DNA of 64,000 nucleotides, from the NCBI GenBank assembly GCA_947454235.1, contig CANGIY010000002.1, positions 1 through 64,000 on the forward strand. Reading direction: 5' to 3'. The notes under the pieces were generated by a model. The model was not told where the DNA came from. It ran no database searches and saw only the letters and a list, made by a program, of their open reading frames with translations. This document shows, piece after piece, positions 9,005-18,315 of the stretch. The translations under genes and the position numbers were made by a program. The DNA is from Chitinophagaceae bacterium (lineage in GTDB: Bacteria > Bacteroidota > Bacteroidia > Chitinophagales > Chitinophagaceae). The first letter of the stretch is position 1. Each line of letters opens with the position of its first letter.

Positions 9005-9845
9005 GCTCTAAGTCGGCTAGTGCAAACGTCTTATTGGTTCTGATGCCACGGTCTGTTTGAATGAGATTACAGCATTCAATTGTAGGGTCGTGCTCCATAA
9101 ACAACACCCAATTGTTGGCTACAGCTTCATTCAAAAGCCTTGTTTTTTCGTTGAGTGTTTCCAGTGGGCGCATGTCGTATGCCATTACCCACGGCAATGA
9201 AACGTGTGCGACGCTCGGTATCAAATCGGCACAGAAAAGAATTGTTGTGTTCTTAAACTTGATTTGTGGAAGCATCAAAGAATCGGTATGTCCGTTGCAG
9301 TATCTAATTCTGATGTCTTCCATCCATTCAGCACCTTCAGCAACATCTACAAACCTCAGTTTTCCACTCTCCTGAATAGGCATAATATTCTCAGTGAGGA
9401 AAGATGCTTTTTCGCGCACATTAGGGTTGGTGGCTGTTTCCCAGTGTTTTTTTGTACTCCAGTAAATGGCGTTTTTAAACACCGGAACCAATTTATCGCC
9501 CTCGCGCCTGATACTGCCACCGCAATGGTCAAAGTGCAGGTGTGTGAGGAAAACATCGGTAATGTCATCGACAGTGAAACCGTGTTTTGCAAGGTTCCTT
9601 TCTATCGAGTCTTCACCATGAGGGAAGTAGTGACCAAAGAATTTGGCATCTTGCTTATCGCCCATGCCATTGTCAACCAGTATTTTATGATTGCCGTGTT
9701 CAATCAGTAAGCAACGCATAGCCCAAGAGCACATATTGTTTTCGTCAGAGGGGTTGGCTTTGTTCCACATACTTTTTGGAACTACACCGTGCATGGCGCC
9801 ACCATCTAACTTAAAATGTCCTGCATTGATTGAATACAATTTCAT
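8985..9845 (-). CDS. Metallo-beta-lactamase-fold hydrolase
   Basis: A 286-residue protein with the metal-binding motif THLHFDHCGG, a later NGHTDS histidine, an FCAD aspartate and a final EHD segment, all as in the lactonase-like branch of the metallo-beta-lactamase fold. It has no signal peptide, so it should be cytoplasmic. It lies 3 bases after the O-antigen ligase-like gene and overlaps the acyltransferase gene. A quorum-quenching lactonase is one possibility among several; the substrate cannot be told from sequence. Confidence 0.8.
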   Translation of the reverse strand: MKLYSINAGHFKLDGGAMHGVVPKSMWNKANPSDENNMCSWAMRCLLIEHGNHKILVDNGMGDKQDAKFFGHYFPHGEDSIERNLAKHGFTVDDITDVFLTHLHFDHCGGSIRREGDKLVPVFKNAIYWSTKKHWETATNPNVREKASFLTENIMPIQESGKLRFVDVAEGAEWMEDIRIRYCNGHTDSLMLPQIKFKNTTILFCADLIPSVAHVSLPWVMAYDMRPLETLNEKTRLLNEAVANNWVLFMEHDPTIECCNLIQTDRGIRTNKTFALADLEHEHNIG

Positions 9846-9848
9846 GTT

Positions 9849-11330
9849 CTATGCTTTTATTGGTTCTTGAATCGTTTGTTCTTCTGCTTCTAGTTCGCGA
9901 CTTTTACGATCGAGCAAAATTAGAAGGGCTAAAGGAATATAAAACAGCGCACCTACTTTGTGCGTTTCAATAAGTTCAGAGAAAAAGTTGTTGATGAACG
10001 CCGCACCAATGGTCATTGCCAAACCTATCGTCACCGTCCGGTAGAATTTGTCCTTGAATCTGTGGTATGTTTTCTGTGCCTTCGCAAAAATCATAGGTAT
10101 GAGCAGTGCATATAGAAACATTGCAGGGTAGCCTTGTTCCACCAGCATGTACAAATAATAATTGTGTGTAGTCGATCGTTCAGGGTTGCGACTCACATAC
10201 GTTCTGAATGAAGTAACGGCATATGGTTTATAATAATAGTAAAAGTTCCTTGGTCCAACACCTACAAATGGATGTTCTTTACTCATTCTGATAGCGGCAA
10301 TCCAACGGTAAACACGCTCCATACTACTCATATCTCGTCCTCTCAAAGTAGAAATAAGGTGAGATGCAAAGTCGCGGTGCATGTAGGTTTTATTGTAATC
10401 AGGTCGGAAATCCATGAACTTGTTATTGGAGATCATGAACACCAACATTGCAGCAATAAGTCCGTAAATAGTAGGCATAATTAAATTCACCAACTTTAAC
10501 CTGATGGCGACACCCACCGCAAAACCAAAGAAAACAGCAATATATGCTGCCCTCGTTTGTGCAAAAATGATACCAGCAATGTAAATAAGTATTACCAGTA
10601 TCAGTGACCACTTGATGTACCAGTTGCTTTTTCGGCAGTACCAAAAAGCAACAATCAACAGCGGGAATAATTGAGAGGTAACTGATGAATAATCAACGTG
10701 GTTGTAGTATAGTGTAAGATCGCTGGCGATATGCAGTGATTTTTGTACTTTCTCAAACCTGAAACCCAGCATTGCATGGTGAATAAGAATCACAATTACT
10801 GTAAGCAGGGTAGAGATAAACAGCATCTTGAACCCTATTACATAGTCTTTCTTTTCCTTGAAAATCAATGCAGGCATAAGCAGGAAGCAGACAACCAGCC
10901 ATGTTTTAAGCAATAAAAACTTAATTGAATAGAAAACTATCTGGCTGCAAATCACTGAAACTACAATCCAGAAAAACTGTAAAGCAGAGACAAATACCAA
11001 CTTGTCGCGCCACCACCATTCAGGAATTATTTTAGGATTGCGCGCATACATTACAATGAATACCAACAGGAACAACCACATAATGGGCTGATCGGGTAGG
11101 GTAATAGCCATTGAATCGCCGGCAAGGTCAATTTGAATTGAAAACGGAATCGTGAACAGGAAAATCCAATAAGCAAGTTTCCAGTTGACGCCAGCCAATG
11201 TGGTAAATAAGAATGCAATTGGAATACCTAAAAAAAGCAAACTCCCCGTCCATGTCCATGCAAATATTGCAAAGAACAGCAACGAGAACGCCGCTAGGTT
11301 GAACCAGCTATTTTTTAGGTAGGTGAGCAT
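9849..11330 (-). CDS. O-antigen ligase/polymerase family membrane protein
   Basis: A 493-residue protein with about a dozen hydrophobic segments. It carries Wzy_C-type signatures: AQTRAAYIAVFFGF in mid-protein and, in the large periplasmic loop, HPFVGVGPRNFYYYY followed by TTHNYYLYMLVEQGYPA with the conserved His. Such proteins ligate O-antigen to lipid A-core or polymerise repeat units. The gene starts 3 bases after the Wzz-like gene ends, which supports a surface-polysaccharide role. Ligase versus polymerase cannot be decided here. Confidence 0.85.
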   Translation of the reverse strand: MLTYLKNSWFNLAAFSLLFFAIFAWTWTGSLLFLGIPIAFLFTTLAGVNWKLAYWIFLFTIPFSIQIDLAGDSMAITLPDQPIMWLFLLVFIVMYARNPKIIPEWWWRDKLVFVSALQFFWIVVSVICSQIVFYSIKFLLLKTWLVVCFLLMPALIFKEKKDYVIGFKMLFISTLLTVIVILIHHAMLGFRFEKVQKSLHIASDLTLYYNHVDYSSVTSQLFPLLIVAFWYCRKSNWYIKWSLILVILIYIAGIIFAQTRAAYIAVFFGFAVGVAIRLKLVNLIMPTIYGLIAAMLVFMISNNKFMDFRPDYNKTYMHRDFASHLISTLRGRDMSSMERVYRWIAAIRMSKEHPFVGVGPRNFYYYYKPYAVTSFRTYVSRNPERSTTHNYYLYMLVEQGYPAMFLYALLIPMIFAKAQKTYHRFKDKFYRTVTIGLAMTIGAAFINNFFSELIETHKVGALFYIPLALLILLDRKSRELEAEEQTIQEPIKA

Positions 11331-11333
11331 TTA

Positions 11334-12293
11334 TTAGCGAACTACAGAATTGAGCATTTTGTAATAAGCCGCAATCAACACATAAATGCACGCGAAAAAT
11401 GCACCAACTGCACCAGAACCAATCAACAACACCATTATTGAAGGACCTGACGGACCGGCAGGAGGCACAGCACGTGAGATAACTTTAATAAATGGCATAC
11501 TAGGGTTCATAGTCGTTGTAAATTCGTTTTTCAACGATATGTAATGCGCCCTGTCAATCACCAACTGATCTTTGATTGATTCTACGTTTTGAACTAATTC
11601 TAAACCGGCTGCGCTATTGGCGTGAGAAGCACCCTCGCCAATCATGTTTTGCCTGTTAGGGCTAACAATACCGGTAACACCATAAGTGCCACGTAAAGCC
11701 ACTAACGAATCGGTATATTTAGCTATGGCTGTATCTAATTCTTTGATTTTGTCTTCAAGTGCTTTAGCCATACCTACTTTTTCGTCGAGGAAAATTTTCC
11801 TGTAAGATTCTGTAAGAACGGCAACACTCATATTAGCAACGTTTGCCGCTGTCATGGAATCATAAGCGATATAAGAAACCTCAATGTCTTTGTATTCTGA
11901 ACGCTTGACGTTGAAGTTTTTGTTGAACACCTGCATCAAAAATGCATGACCTTCGTTAGAATTAATATCGGAATGGTAAACGTCTTGAAACTGACAATTC
12001 CTGATAATGCGGTCGCGAACTGTATCAGAATTTAAAAGCGCTGTAGCCCTATCGAGGTCATCATCTCCGCCGAAGTAGTCAACATACCGTGTTTCTATAT
12101 TCCTGAATATTGTACTCCTGTCAACATACAAAGGGTTGCTCACAAGAAATTTAGCGGCAGCCTTGTATTTTTTCTTTTTTGCGAAATTGAATACCGTGGC
12201 TACAACCATGCAAGCCACACCAATCAGCACGATAAACTTAAACTTTTTCTGAATAATCCTGATAACATCTATCAGGTCAAAAGTTGGTACCAT
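11334..12293 (-). CDS. Wzz-like chain-length determinant protein
   Basis: A 319-residue protein with the co-polymerase layout: a short cytoplasmic start (FDLIDVIRIIQKKFKF), a first membrane helix (about 18-38), a helix-rich periplasmic part and a second helix near the C-terminus (about 285-308) preceded by a Pro/Gly-rich PPAGPSGPS. There is no fused tyrosine kinase. It should tune the length of the polymer made by the adjacent O-antigen gene. Confidence 0.8.
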   Translation of the reverse strand: MVPTFDLIDVIRIIQKKFKFIVLIGVACMVVATVFNFAKKKKYKAAAKFLVSNPLYVDRSTIFRNIETRYVDYFGGDDDLDRATALLNSDTVRDRIIRNCQFQDVYHSDINSNEGHAFLMQVFNKNFNVKRSEYKDIEVSYIAYDSMTAANVANMSVAVLTESYRKIFLDEKVGMAKALEDKIKELDTAIAKYTDSLVALRGTYGVTGIVSPNRQNMIGEGASHANSAAGLELVQNVESIKDQLVIDRAHYISLKNEFTTTMNPSMPFIKVISRAVPPAGPSGPSIMVLLIGSGAVGAFFACIYVLIAAYYKMLNSVVR

Positions 12294-12343
12294 TTTTTGG
12301 TTTGTTTTTGTTTCGGTAACTATATTAAGTTATTGTAATTCAA

Positions 12344-13429
12344 TTATATAACAGTTTCGCCAGCTTGCATTTTTTCAGCATTTTCTGCAAACTGCAATGC
12401 GTCAATCATGTCACTGATTTCACCGTTCATAAACTCATCGAGGTTATAAATGGTCATGTTAATGCGGTGGTCGGTAACCCTACCTTGCGGGTAGTTGTAT
12501 GTCCTGATTTTTGCCGATCTGTCACCCGTACTTACAAGACTCTTACGGCGGCGAGCAATCTCATCTTCATGTTTACGTACTTGCTCTTCATACAGCTTGC
12601 TTCGCATCATGTTTGTTGCCTTTTCGCGGTTGGCCAACTGCGAACGCTCTGTTTGACACATTACAACTGTACCTGTAGGTACGTGGGTAAGAATTACCTT
12701 CGTTTCAACCTTGTTTACGTTCTGTCCACCGGCACCACCGCTTCGGGCAGTTTCCATTTTCAGGTCGCTCTCTTTCAGTTCGAAGTCAATTTCATCAGCT
12801 TCAGGCATTACCGCAACTGTAGCTGCTGATGTATGCACCCTTCCGCTTGCTTCCGTTGCCGGTACACGCTGAACGCGGTGTACACCACTTTCAAATTTCA
12901 ATGTTCCATAAACGTCTTCACCCGTCACTTCTAGCTGAACCTCTTTAAATCCACCTACTGTGCCTTCAGTTTCCGAAACTATTGCAGTTTTCCAGCCTTT
13001 GCGGTCGCAATAACGGGTGTACATGCGCAATAAATCGCCGGCGAATATTGAAGCCTCATCTCCACCAGTACCGGCACGCACCTCAATAATGGCGTTCTTC
13101 TCATCCTCAGGGTCTTTTGGAATCAACAAGTTACGTAATTCTTCTTCAAGTTTTACTTTGCTTTCTTCTTGTCCGTCAAGGTCGTTTTTAGCCATCGAGC
13201 GCAAGTCTTCGTCGGTTTCTGTTTCCAGAATTTCGCGTGCGAAGTCTATGGTTTCAATGGCAGATTTGTATTGTTTATAAACGACAACAATTTTCTCCAG
13301 CTTTCTGTATTCCTTACTTACTTGCGAGAATTTCTTGTTATCGGTAACTATTTCAGGGTTGGTGAGTGCCACCCCTAAATCGTGGAATCTGGCGTTAATT
13401 GCTTCCAGCTTGTCTAATATCGAACTCAT
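12344..13429 (-). CDS. prfA: Peptide chain release factor 1
   Basis: A 361-residue class I release factor that reads UAA/UAG. The stop-codon recognition motif is PAT (190-192), which marks RF1 rather than RF2. The catalytic GGQ is at 234-236 within [16 protein letters not shown]. Length and motifs are normal. It lies between a glycosyltransferase gene and the Wzz-like gene, 50 bases ahead of the latter, so the polysaccharide genes may be read from its transcript. Confidence 0.97.
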   Translation of the reverse strand: MSSILDKLEAINARFHDLGVALTNPEIVTDNKKFSQVSKEYRKLEKIVVVYKQYKSAIETIDFAREILETETDEDLRSMAKNDLDGQEESKVKLEEELRNLLIPKDPEDEKNAIIEVRAGTGGDEASIFAGDLLRMYTRYCDRKGWKTAIVSETEGTVGGFKEVQLEVTGEDVYGTLKFESGVHRVQRVPATEASGRVHTSAATVAVMPEADEIDFELKESDLKMETARSGGAGGQNVNKVETKVILTHVPTGTVVMCQTERSQLANREKATNMMRSKLYEEQVRKHEDEIARRRKSLVSTGDRSAKIRTYNYPQGRVTDHRINMTIYNLDEFMNGEISDMIDALQFAENAEKMQAGETVI

Positions 13430-13565
13430 TATTTATTAAATCAGATGTTGCGGGCTTATTAGAACGACAAAAGCCCGGCAGGTATTGCCTGCTGTTAAAA
13501 AAGTTCGCAAAGTTACTTTTTATATGCCAACAATTTAGGAGGGTAGGGGCAGTGTTCGAAAATAA

Positions 13566-14342
13566 TTATGCTTGTTTAATATTGTGCTTCTGGCGGTAGT
13601 AATACCTTATTTTACTACACTTGCAAAAAGCGGCATAAGCCGAGAGTTTACATATCATGTAACCGTAAAATCCATCAAGAAAGCCAAGCCTGAAAAAATA
13701 TTCGTGCAGGAAGTGCCACAAAGGTGAAAAGAACAGCTTCATGAGCGTCACATCCTTGTTATTAGCAACGGCTTCCTGAGCACCGAGGTCAGAATATTTA
13801 TCGATTTTCTTGAGGTGCTCTGATATTGAGGAAAAAGAGTAGTGGAGCATATCGCCATCGAGCAGCCCTTTTTTATATTCTTTATCGGTGTGTTCCCAAT
13901 ATTCGTGTACGCGCTTTTCAATCCACCGGCCCCTGGTGCGGTTGTACAACCTGGTCTGGTGGTCGGGGTACCAGCCTGAATGTTTGATCCATTGACCGCA
14001 GTACTTAGTGAGGCGCGCCATCTCGTACACATCAAACTGCGGATTGTTTTTCATTTTGGTGATGCTCGCCCTCAGTTCAGGTGTCAAAGCCTCATCGGCA
14101 TCCAGCGAAAGAACCCAGTCGTTAGTGGCAAGGCTGTTGGCGTAGTTCTTTTGTTCGCCATACCCCATAAATGGTTTCTGGAACACCTTAGCACCGTGTT
14201 CTTCGGCTATGGCAACAGTGCGGTCGGTAGAATTACTGTCAACTATAATAATCTCATCAGCGATATCCTTGAGCGATATGATGCACCGTTCAAGGTTTTT
14301 TTCTTCGTTATAAGTGATTATTACTACGCTGAGTTGAATCAT
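13566..14342 (-). CDS. Family 2 glycosyltransferase (WaaE/KdtX-like)
   Basis: A 258-residue GT-A enzyme with SVVIITYNEEKNLERCI at the N-terminus, IIVDSNSTDRT, and the metal-binding DAD of LSLDADEALTPEL. The size and the C-terminal region (FLHEYFFRLGFLDGFYG) resemble the small LPS-core glucosyltransferases of the WaaE type. It probably adds a sugar to LPS core on the cytoplasmic face. It has its own promoter with a -7 element at 14382-14375. Confidence 0.85.
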   Translation of the reverse strand: MIQLSVVIITYNEEKNLERCIISLKDIADEIIIVDSNSTDRTVAIAEEHGAKVFQKPFMGYGEQKNYANSLATNDWVLSLDADEALTPELRASITKMKNNPQFDVYEMARLTKYCGQWIKHSGWYPDHQTRLYNRTRGRWIEKRVHEYWEHTDKEYKKGLLDGDMLHYSFSSISEHLKKIDKYSDLGAQEAVANNKDVTLMKLFFSPLWHFLHEYFFRLGFLDGFYGYMICKLSAYAAFCKCSKIRYYYRQKHNIKQA

Positions 14343-14374
14343 GCAAGGATAGTATCGCTGAGATTATACGGGTG

Positions 14375-14382
14375 CAAAATTA
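14375..14382 (-). promoter_or_regulatory. -7 element for the glycosyltransferase gene
   Basis: TAATTTTG on the minus strand, 32 bases before the ATG at 14342. A TTG at 14403-14401 gives an 18-20 base spacing. It is divergent from the tRNA promoter. Confidence 0.6.
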
Positions 14383-14426
14383 GTGGAATATTTTTGGGTT
14401 CAATGGCTTTGAAAACAATTTTTGCT

Positions 14427-14434
14427 TACCTTTG
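14427..14434 (+). promoter_or_regulatory. -7 element for the tRNA-Arg gene
   Basis: TACCTTTG matches TAnnTTTG exactly and ends 25 bases before the mature tRNA. The best upstream TTTG (14408-14411) is only 15 bases away, so the -33 part is weak. Confidence 0.55.
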
Positions 14435-14459
14435 CACACCTTTTTATAGGAAGCAGGTT

Positions 14460-14531
14460 GGTTCCGTAGTTCAATGGATAGAATAGAAGTTTCCTAAACT
14501 TTAGATACAGGTTCGATTCCTGTCGGAACTA
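14460..14531 (+). tRNA. tRNA-Arg (anticodon CCT)
   Basis: A 72-base cloverleaf: acceptor GGTTCCG/CGGAACT (first pair G-T), D-stem GTTC/GAAT, anticodon stem GAAGT/ACTTT with loop TTCCTAA and anticodon CCT at 14493-14495, a 4-base variable loop, T-stem ACAGG/CCTGT with loop TTCGATT, and discriminator A. It reads the AGG arginine codon. CCA is not encoded, so it must be added after transcription. Confidence 0.93.
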
Positions 14532-14532
14532 C

Positions 14533-14569
14533 AAGGTCAGAAACAGTGCAAATTGTTTCTGACCTTTTT
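14533..14569 (+). terminator. Terminator of tRNA-Arg
   Basis: A 13-base perfect stem (14533-14545 with 14554-14566, core GGTCAGAAACA) around an 8-base loop, ending in a T-run. It starts two bases after the tRNA. Confidence 0.85.
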
Positions 14570-14657
14570 GATTTTAAGGTGCGCCTTTATGCCATTCAAT
14601 ACAAATAATCTTTAACTCCGGTGATTACCCAAACCTCTACGTATGTGGGGATGTATT

Positions 14658-14696
14658 GAGAATCTTATTAATTTTTAAATCATGATTCAGACAAAA
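14658..14696 (+). repeat. Dispersed intergenic repeat, copy 1
   Basis: The 3' part TAAATCATGATTCAGACAAA matches the copy at 18185-18219 with few changes. It lies in the 225-base gene-free stretch between the tRNA terminator and the PKD gene, which also holds a short palindrome at 14732-14750 and no ORF that I can support. Confidence 0.5.
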
Positions 14697-14731
14697 GGTG
14701 CTGCGCCAGTGGTATAAATGATGTTGTTACC

Positions 14732-14750
14732 GGGCGAAAGCCTTTCGCCC
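14732..14750. repeat. Small REP-like palindrome
   Basis: GGGCGAAA and TTTCGCCC flank a 3-base loop. There is no T-run, so it is not an intrinsic terminator. It lies about 45 bases past the stop of the PKD gene on its downstream side. Confidence 0.5.
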
Positions 14751-14794
14751 CTACATCTCGCGGCAATGGTGTCAATGATTTTTTGATGATGTAC

Positions 14795-17700
14795 CTACCT
14801 TTCAACAACAATCTTAGTAATCTCCCTTTTGTTTTGTGCGGTCACCTCAAGCAAATAAAGTCCTGATGAAATTTTGGTAACGTTCAGCACGGCAGATTGA
14901 GCATCTGTTACACCTTCAATCAATGTAACCCCCGTAACACTCATTAATTTATACTCTGCCCCCACAGGTGCATTTACAATGGAAATTTCATCACTGGCAG
15001 GGTTGGGGAATATTTGGATATTGCATAGTACCGCTGTTTCAATACCTAAGCCAATAGCATGTACATCAATACAAATAGAATCAGAAGTGCAGAAGCTGTA
15101 GGCGGTTATGCAAACTCTGTATGTACCTGTAGTATCATACGCATGATATGTTGTTGTACCTGTGCTTCGGGTGCCGTCTCCAAAATCCCATACTACGCTG
15201 TCTAAGCCATAAGTTGAACCTGTGTATGTAAACGTATCATGAACAATACCAGTGTGGGTGAATGAAACCACGGGAGTATCGCAAGGCACTGTTACTCTGT
15301 GGCAGATTGAATCTATGCCACATGGGCTGTACACATACATGCACGCAGTAAACGTATCAGCACCGGTGTAGGTGTGATTGGCGCTAATTCCTCTTCCTGT
15401 AGCACCGTCTCCATAGTGCCATACAACACTATCAATACCCGTTCCTGTTCCTATAAAAGTAAAATGTACGTAACCGCCATGACCAACAGAATCAGTGAAT
15501 GCAGCAGTGGGAGCTGTGATACAAGGAACAGTAATCGTGATACATTGAGAATCTACACCACAGCCATTGTAAACATATTCGCATACTACAAATGAGCCTA
15601 CAGAAGTATAGGTATGACTTGGAGCAACACCTGTATCAGTAACACCATCTCCGTAATGCCATACTATACTGTCAATACCTGTTCCTGATCCTGTATGGGT
15701 GAAAGAAACGTTGTACACCCCGCTATGGGCAAATGAAGCGGTTGGTGTAGTAGTACAAGTAACAGTGATATTGGTGCATGTTGTATCATTACCACAAACA
15801 GAATAGGCAATACAGCACACATTAAAGACTCCTGTTGCAGCGTAGGTATGAGCAGTGGTTGTACCATTTGCCCTACCACCATCTCCAAAACGCCACGAAA
15901 CACTATCTACACCCGTTGTAGTACCTGTATAGGTAAATCCACGGGTTGCAGAAGTACCTGAACTTGAAAAGGTAGCTGTAGGTGGTGCTGTGCAGGTAAT
16001 GATTATAGTAGTACATGCAGAATCAGAGCCACACGGGGAATACGCTGTTACACATGCTGTATACGTACTTGTAGTAGTGTAGGCATGGGTTGTTGTTGTG
16101 CCAACCGATGAACTACCATCGCCATAGTGCCACACTACGCTATCAAGCCCAAAGGTAACACCAGTGTACCTGAATGTTCTGGTGCCTGAAACACCACTGG
16201 TCGTAAAACTGGCAGTAGGAGCAGCCACACAGGGTACATAGATAGGTAAGCAATAAATATCATTACCACAACGCGAATACACAGTGGCACAAACGGTATA
16301 GGTTCCAGCAGCAGTAAAAGTATGTGTAGGGTATAATGAAGCACTTCTGCCACCATCTGCAAAATCCCATACTATAGAATCAGTACCCGCAAGCGTACCT
16401 GTGTAGGTAAATGCCACCACAGAACCACCTGCTCCAGAAGCAGAATAGGTGAATGAAGAGCCTGGCATGGAGGTACAGTCATAGTCAACTCCGTAGCGGG
16501 TTACAAAGAAATCAGAAGTACCCCCAACGGAATGATAACCAACGGAATCAACCCAAATACTATCAAATACTTCTCCACCCATGTAAATGTTGCCCATGTT
16601 ATCTGCTGTCATACAATCACCTGCATCATAACCACCACTCCCATGAATTTGTTTAAAAGTTTCGACGGTTCCCATAGTATCAATGACTACTAGGTAAGGA
16701 TTCCAACCTTCACCGCTATACATTGCCATGCTATAACCAGGAGTTGTTACTGTACCAATTGCACAGCCGGCAGCGGTAAGATTTCCGTTCTTTGTTAAGA
16801 CAAGATTTAAGATGCTATTGATACTCGTTGAACCATGAAATGTTCTATTCCATAAAATATTACCGGCTGTGTCTGATTTCAAAAACCACCCCATGGTGCC
16901 ACCACTAGCAGTATCACCATGAAAATACATCAATGTCTGACCACCAGCTAACAAATACAAGTTGCCATGTCCGTCAGGTTGAACACCTGTCCATACCCCA
17001 TATCCACCCATTGTATCAATCCAAATTAAATTTCGACCTGTATCTAAAGCAGCTAAATATCTGTAACCACTTCTGCCCGCTACTACATACATCAATTCGC
17101 CCCACACATAAAGTTTACCCGTCTTTCTATCAATATTGCCACCAGTAACAGATAGGCTTGTATCAATTGCAAGTTCTTTATGAGAAAGTAAAGTGCCTGA
17201 CGAACTAAACGTAAATTCATAAGCTCCCCAGTGGCTTACTTCAGTGCTAGAAAGTGGCATTCCAAATTTTACATTAGTAACCCAATGTACATTATTCGAA
17301 GAATCTGTAACTAACGCTGCACCGACATTGAGTACCGCAGCCATAGTTGCATAAGTGTTGTTACCCAAATACCGAACCCATTTAAAATGACCATTGGTGT
17401 CAAATTGCATTACCCCTAAGTTTTGATAGGGCAAGCTTCGAATTATGGTGTCACTACCAATGTAAAGGTTGGCATTAATAAACAAGCCTGAGATATAGAT
17501 ATGACCTATACTGTCGCAAGTCAAACCCTGCATATGGCTGGCTCCTGCATCTGAAAGGATTAATTTTGCCCATCTCATTTGCCCGGAAGGTTTGTAACTC
17601 GTTAATAATAAATTCGGTTGAGATCGTCCGCAATATCCACGAAATGTATCAGCTCTTACGTTATATCTGGCAACCACACTCAATGCATAAACGTTTCCGT

Positions 17701-17866
17701 GTTGGTCTATAGTCATCATATATGCCCCTTCGTGTGGGTCGGCTGCGCCACTTGTAGTAAAATCATCTGTGCACCCACCACCCTTTATCCATTGAAAGTG
17801 TTGTGCATAAACAATAGGCACACTCAACCAAAACAATAGAACCACAACCGCGAAAACCTTTCTCAT
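14795..17866 (-). CDS. PKD-repeat protein secreted by type IX secretion
   Basis: A 1023-residue protein with a signal peptide (FAVVVLLFWLSVPIVYA). Residues up to about 460 form a beta-propeller-like region with repeated D-x-x-G-N-x-Y units. Six tandem PKD domains follow (about 470-940), each marked by W-x-[FY]-[GA]-D-G and two Cys per repeat. The last 80 residues are a type A sorting tail (IQIFPNPASDEISI ... GLYLLEVTAQ) used for outer-membrane passage and anchoring by the type IX system. Probably a cell-surface or released adhesin-like protein; no catalytic domain is visible. Promoter -7 is at 17895-17888. Confidence 0.88.
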   Translation of the reverse strand: MRKVFAVVVLLFWLSVPIVYAQHFQWIKGGGCTDDFTTSGAADPHEGAYMMTIDQHGNVYALSVVARYNVRADTFRGYCGRSQPNLLLTSYKPSGQMRWAKLILSDAGASHMQGLTCDSIGHIYISGLFINANLYIGSDTIIRSLPYQNLGVMQFDTNGHFKWVRYLGNNTYATMAAVLNVGAALVTDSSNNVHWVTNVKFGMPLSSTEVSHWGAYEFTFSSSGTLLSHKELAIDTSLSVTGGNIDRKTGKLYVWGELMYVVAGRSGYRYLAALDTGRNLIWIDTMGGYGVWTGVQPDGHGNLYLLAGGQTLMYFHGDTASGGTMGWFLKSDTAGNILWNRTFHGSTSINSILNLVLTKNGNLTAAGCAIGTVTTPGYSMAMYSGEGWNPYLVVIDTMGTVETFKQIHGSGGYDAGDCMTADNMGNIYMGGEVFDSIWVDSVGYHSVGGTSDFFVTRYGVDYDCTSMPGSSFTYSASGAGGSVVAFTYTGTLAGTDSIVWDFADGGRSASLYPTHTFTAAGTYTVCATVYSRCGNDIYCLPIYVPCVAAPTASFTTSGVSGTRTFRYTGVTFGLDSVVWHYGDGSSSVGTTTTHAYTTTSTYTACVTAYSPCGSDSACTTIIITCTAPPTATFSSSGTSATRGFTYTGTTTGVDSVSWRFGDGGRANGTTTAHTYAATGVFNVCCIAYSVCGNDTTCTNITVTCTTTPTASFAHSGVYNVSFTHTGSGTGIDSIVWHYGDGVTDTGVAPSHTYTSVGSFVVCEYVYNGCGVDSQCITITVPCITAPTAAFTDSVGHGGYVHFTFIGTGTGIDSVVWHYGDGATGRGISANHTYTGADTFTACMYVYSPCGIDSICHRVTVPCDTPVVSFTHTGIVHDTFTYTGSTYGLDSVVWDFGDGTRSTGTTTYHAYDTTGTYRVCITAYSFCTSDSICIDVHAIGLGIETAVLCNIQIFPNPASDEISIVNAPVGAEYKLMSVTGVTLIEGVTDAQSAVLNVTKISSGLYLLEVTAQNKREITKIVVER

Positions 17867-17887
17867 TTAATATATTGTTGCCTGTTA

Positions 17888-17895
17888 CAAATTTA
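17888..17895 (-). promoter_or_regulatory. -7 element for the PKD protein gene
   Basis: TAAATTTG on the minus strand, 21 bases before the ATG at 17866. No clear TTTG is seen at the -33 position; a TTG at 17914-17912 is slightly close. Confidence 0.55.
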
Positions 17896-17984
17896 ACTAG
17901 TTTTCTACTATCAATTTTTGTGTTTGTAAAATATTTCCGTTCTCTTCCATTTGTACAATGTAAAGCCCCGCTGCCCAATTTCCT

Positions 17985-18100
17985 GGTCGAGGCGTCCGCC
18001 TCGTCCTAATACTGAGCAAGCATCCGCTTGCAAACCACAACGGTGTGTCTTGAACCATGATTAATCATGATTAAATGAAAACTCCCGACCTACGGTTGGG
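17985..18100. repeat. Cluster of four palindromes
   Basis: This lies in the 511-base gene-free stretch 17867-18377. The palindromes are: CGAGGCG/CGCCTCG (17988-18003, extended by GG/CC on the outside), GCAAGC/GCTTGC (18016-18031), a 14-base perfect palindrome CATGATTAATCATG (18056-18069) and CCCGACC/GGTTGGG with one wobble pair (18084-18100). The first two share the loop-side core ATCCG/GTCCG. None is followed by a T-run. They look like REP-type elements rather than terminators. Confidence 0.6.
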
Positions 18101-18184
18101 ACACGTATGATTCCGTACTTCCAAAAAAATCATTGCCCATCACAAAAATCAATGGAAATCATAGTTCAAGATAAACCCTATCCG

Positions 18185-18299
18185 GAAAATTCTATAATTC
18201 AGTAAATCTTGATTCAAACAAAATGCGCACCTACCAACGCCCCAAACCCGCAATATTCATTTCTGAAAATTCTGTAATTCTGCGAATTCTGATTCCAAC
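18185..18299 (+). repeat. Two copies of a 35-base dispersed repeat
   Basis: Copies at 18185-18219 and 18265-18299 begin GAAAATTCT and contain TGATTC near the end. By eye 28 of 35 positions are identical. A third, partial relative lies at 14658-14696. The sequence between and around them has no supportable ORF. Confidence 0.6.
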
Positions 18300-18315
18300 T
18301 GACAACCAAATATAG

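Noticed and set aside
13450-13500. Hairpins between the glycosyltransferase gene and prfA (GCAGG/CCTGC and CGGGCTT/AAGCCCG)
   Set aside because: Pairing exists but neither stem has a proper T-run in the right place, so I do not call a terminator.
14900-16460. Regularly spaced DNA repeats that could suggest a CRISPR or satellite array
   Set aside because: They are in frame and encode the six PKD domains of the 14795-17866 gene; unit length is about 240 bases and units are diverged.
15374-17148. Several open frames of 60-80 codons on both strands within the PKD gene
   Set aside because: Shadows of the repetitive Thr/Ser-rich coding sequence without start signals.
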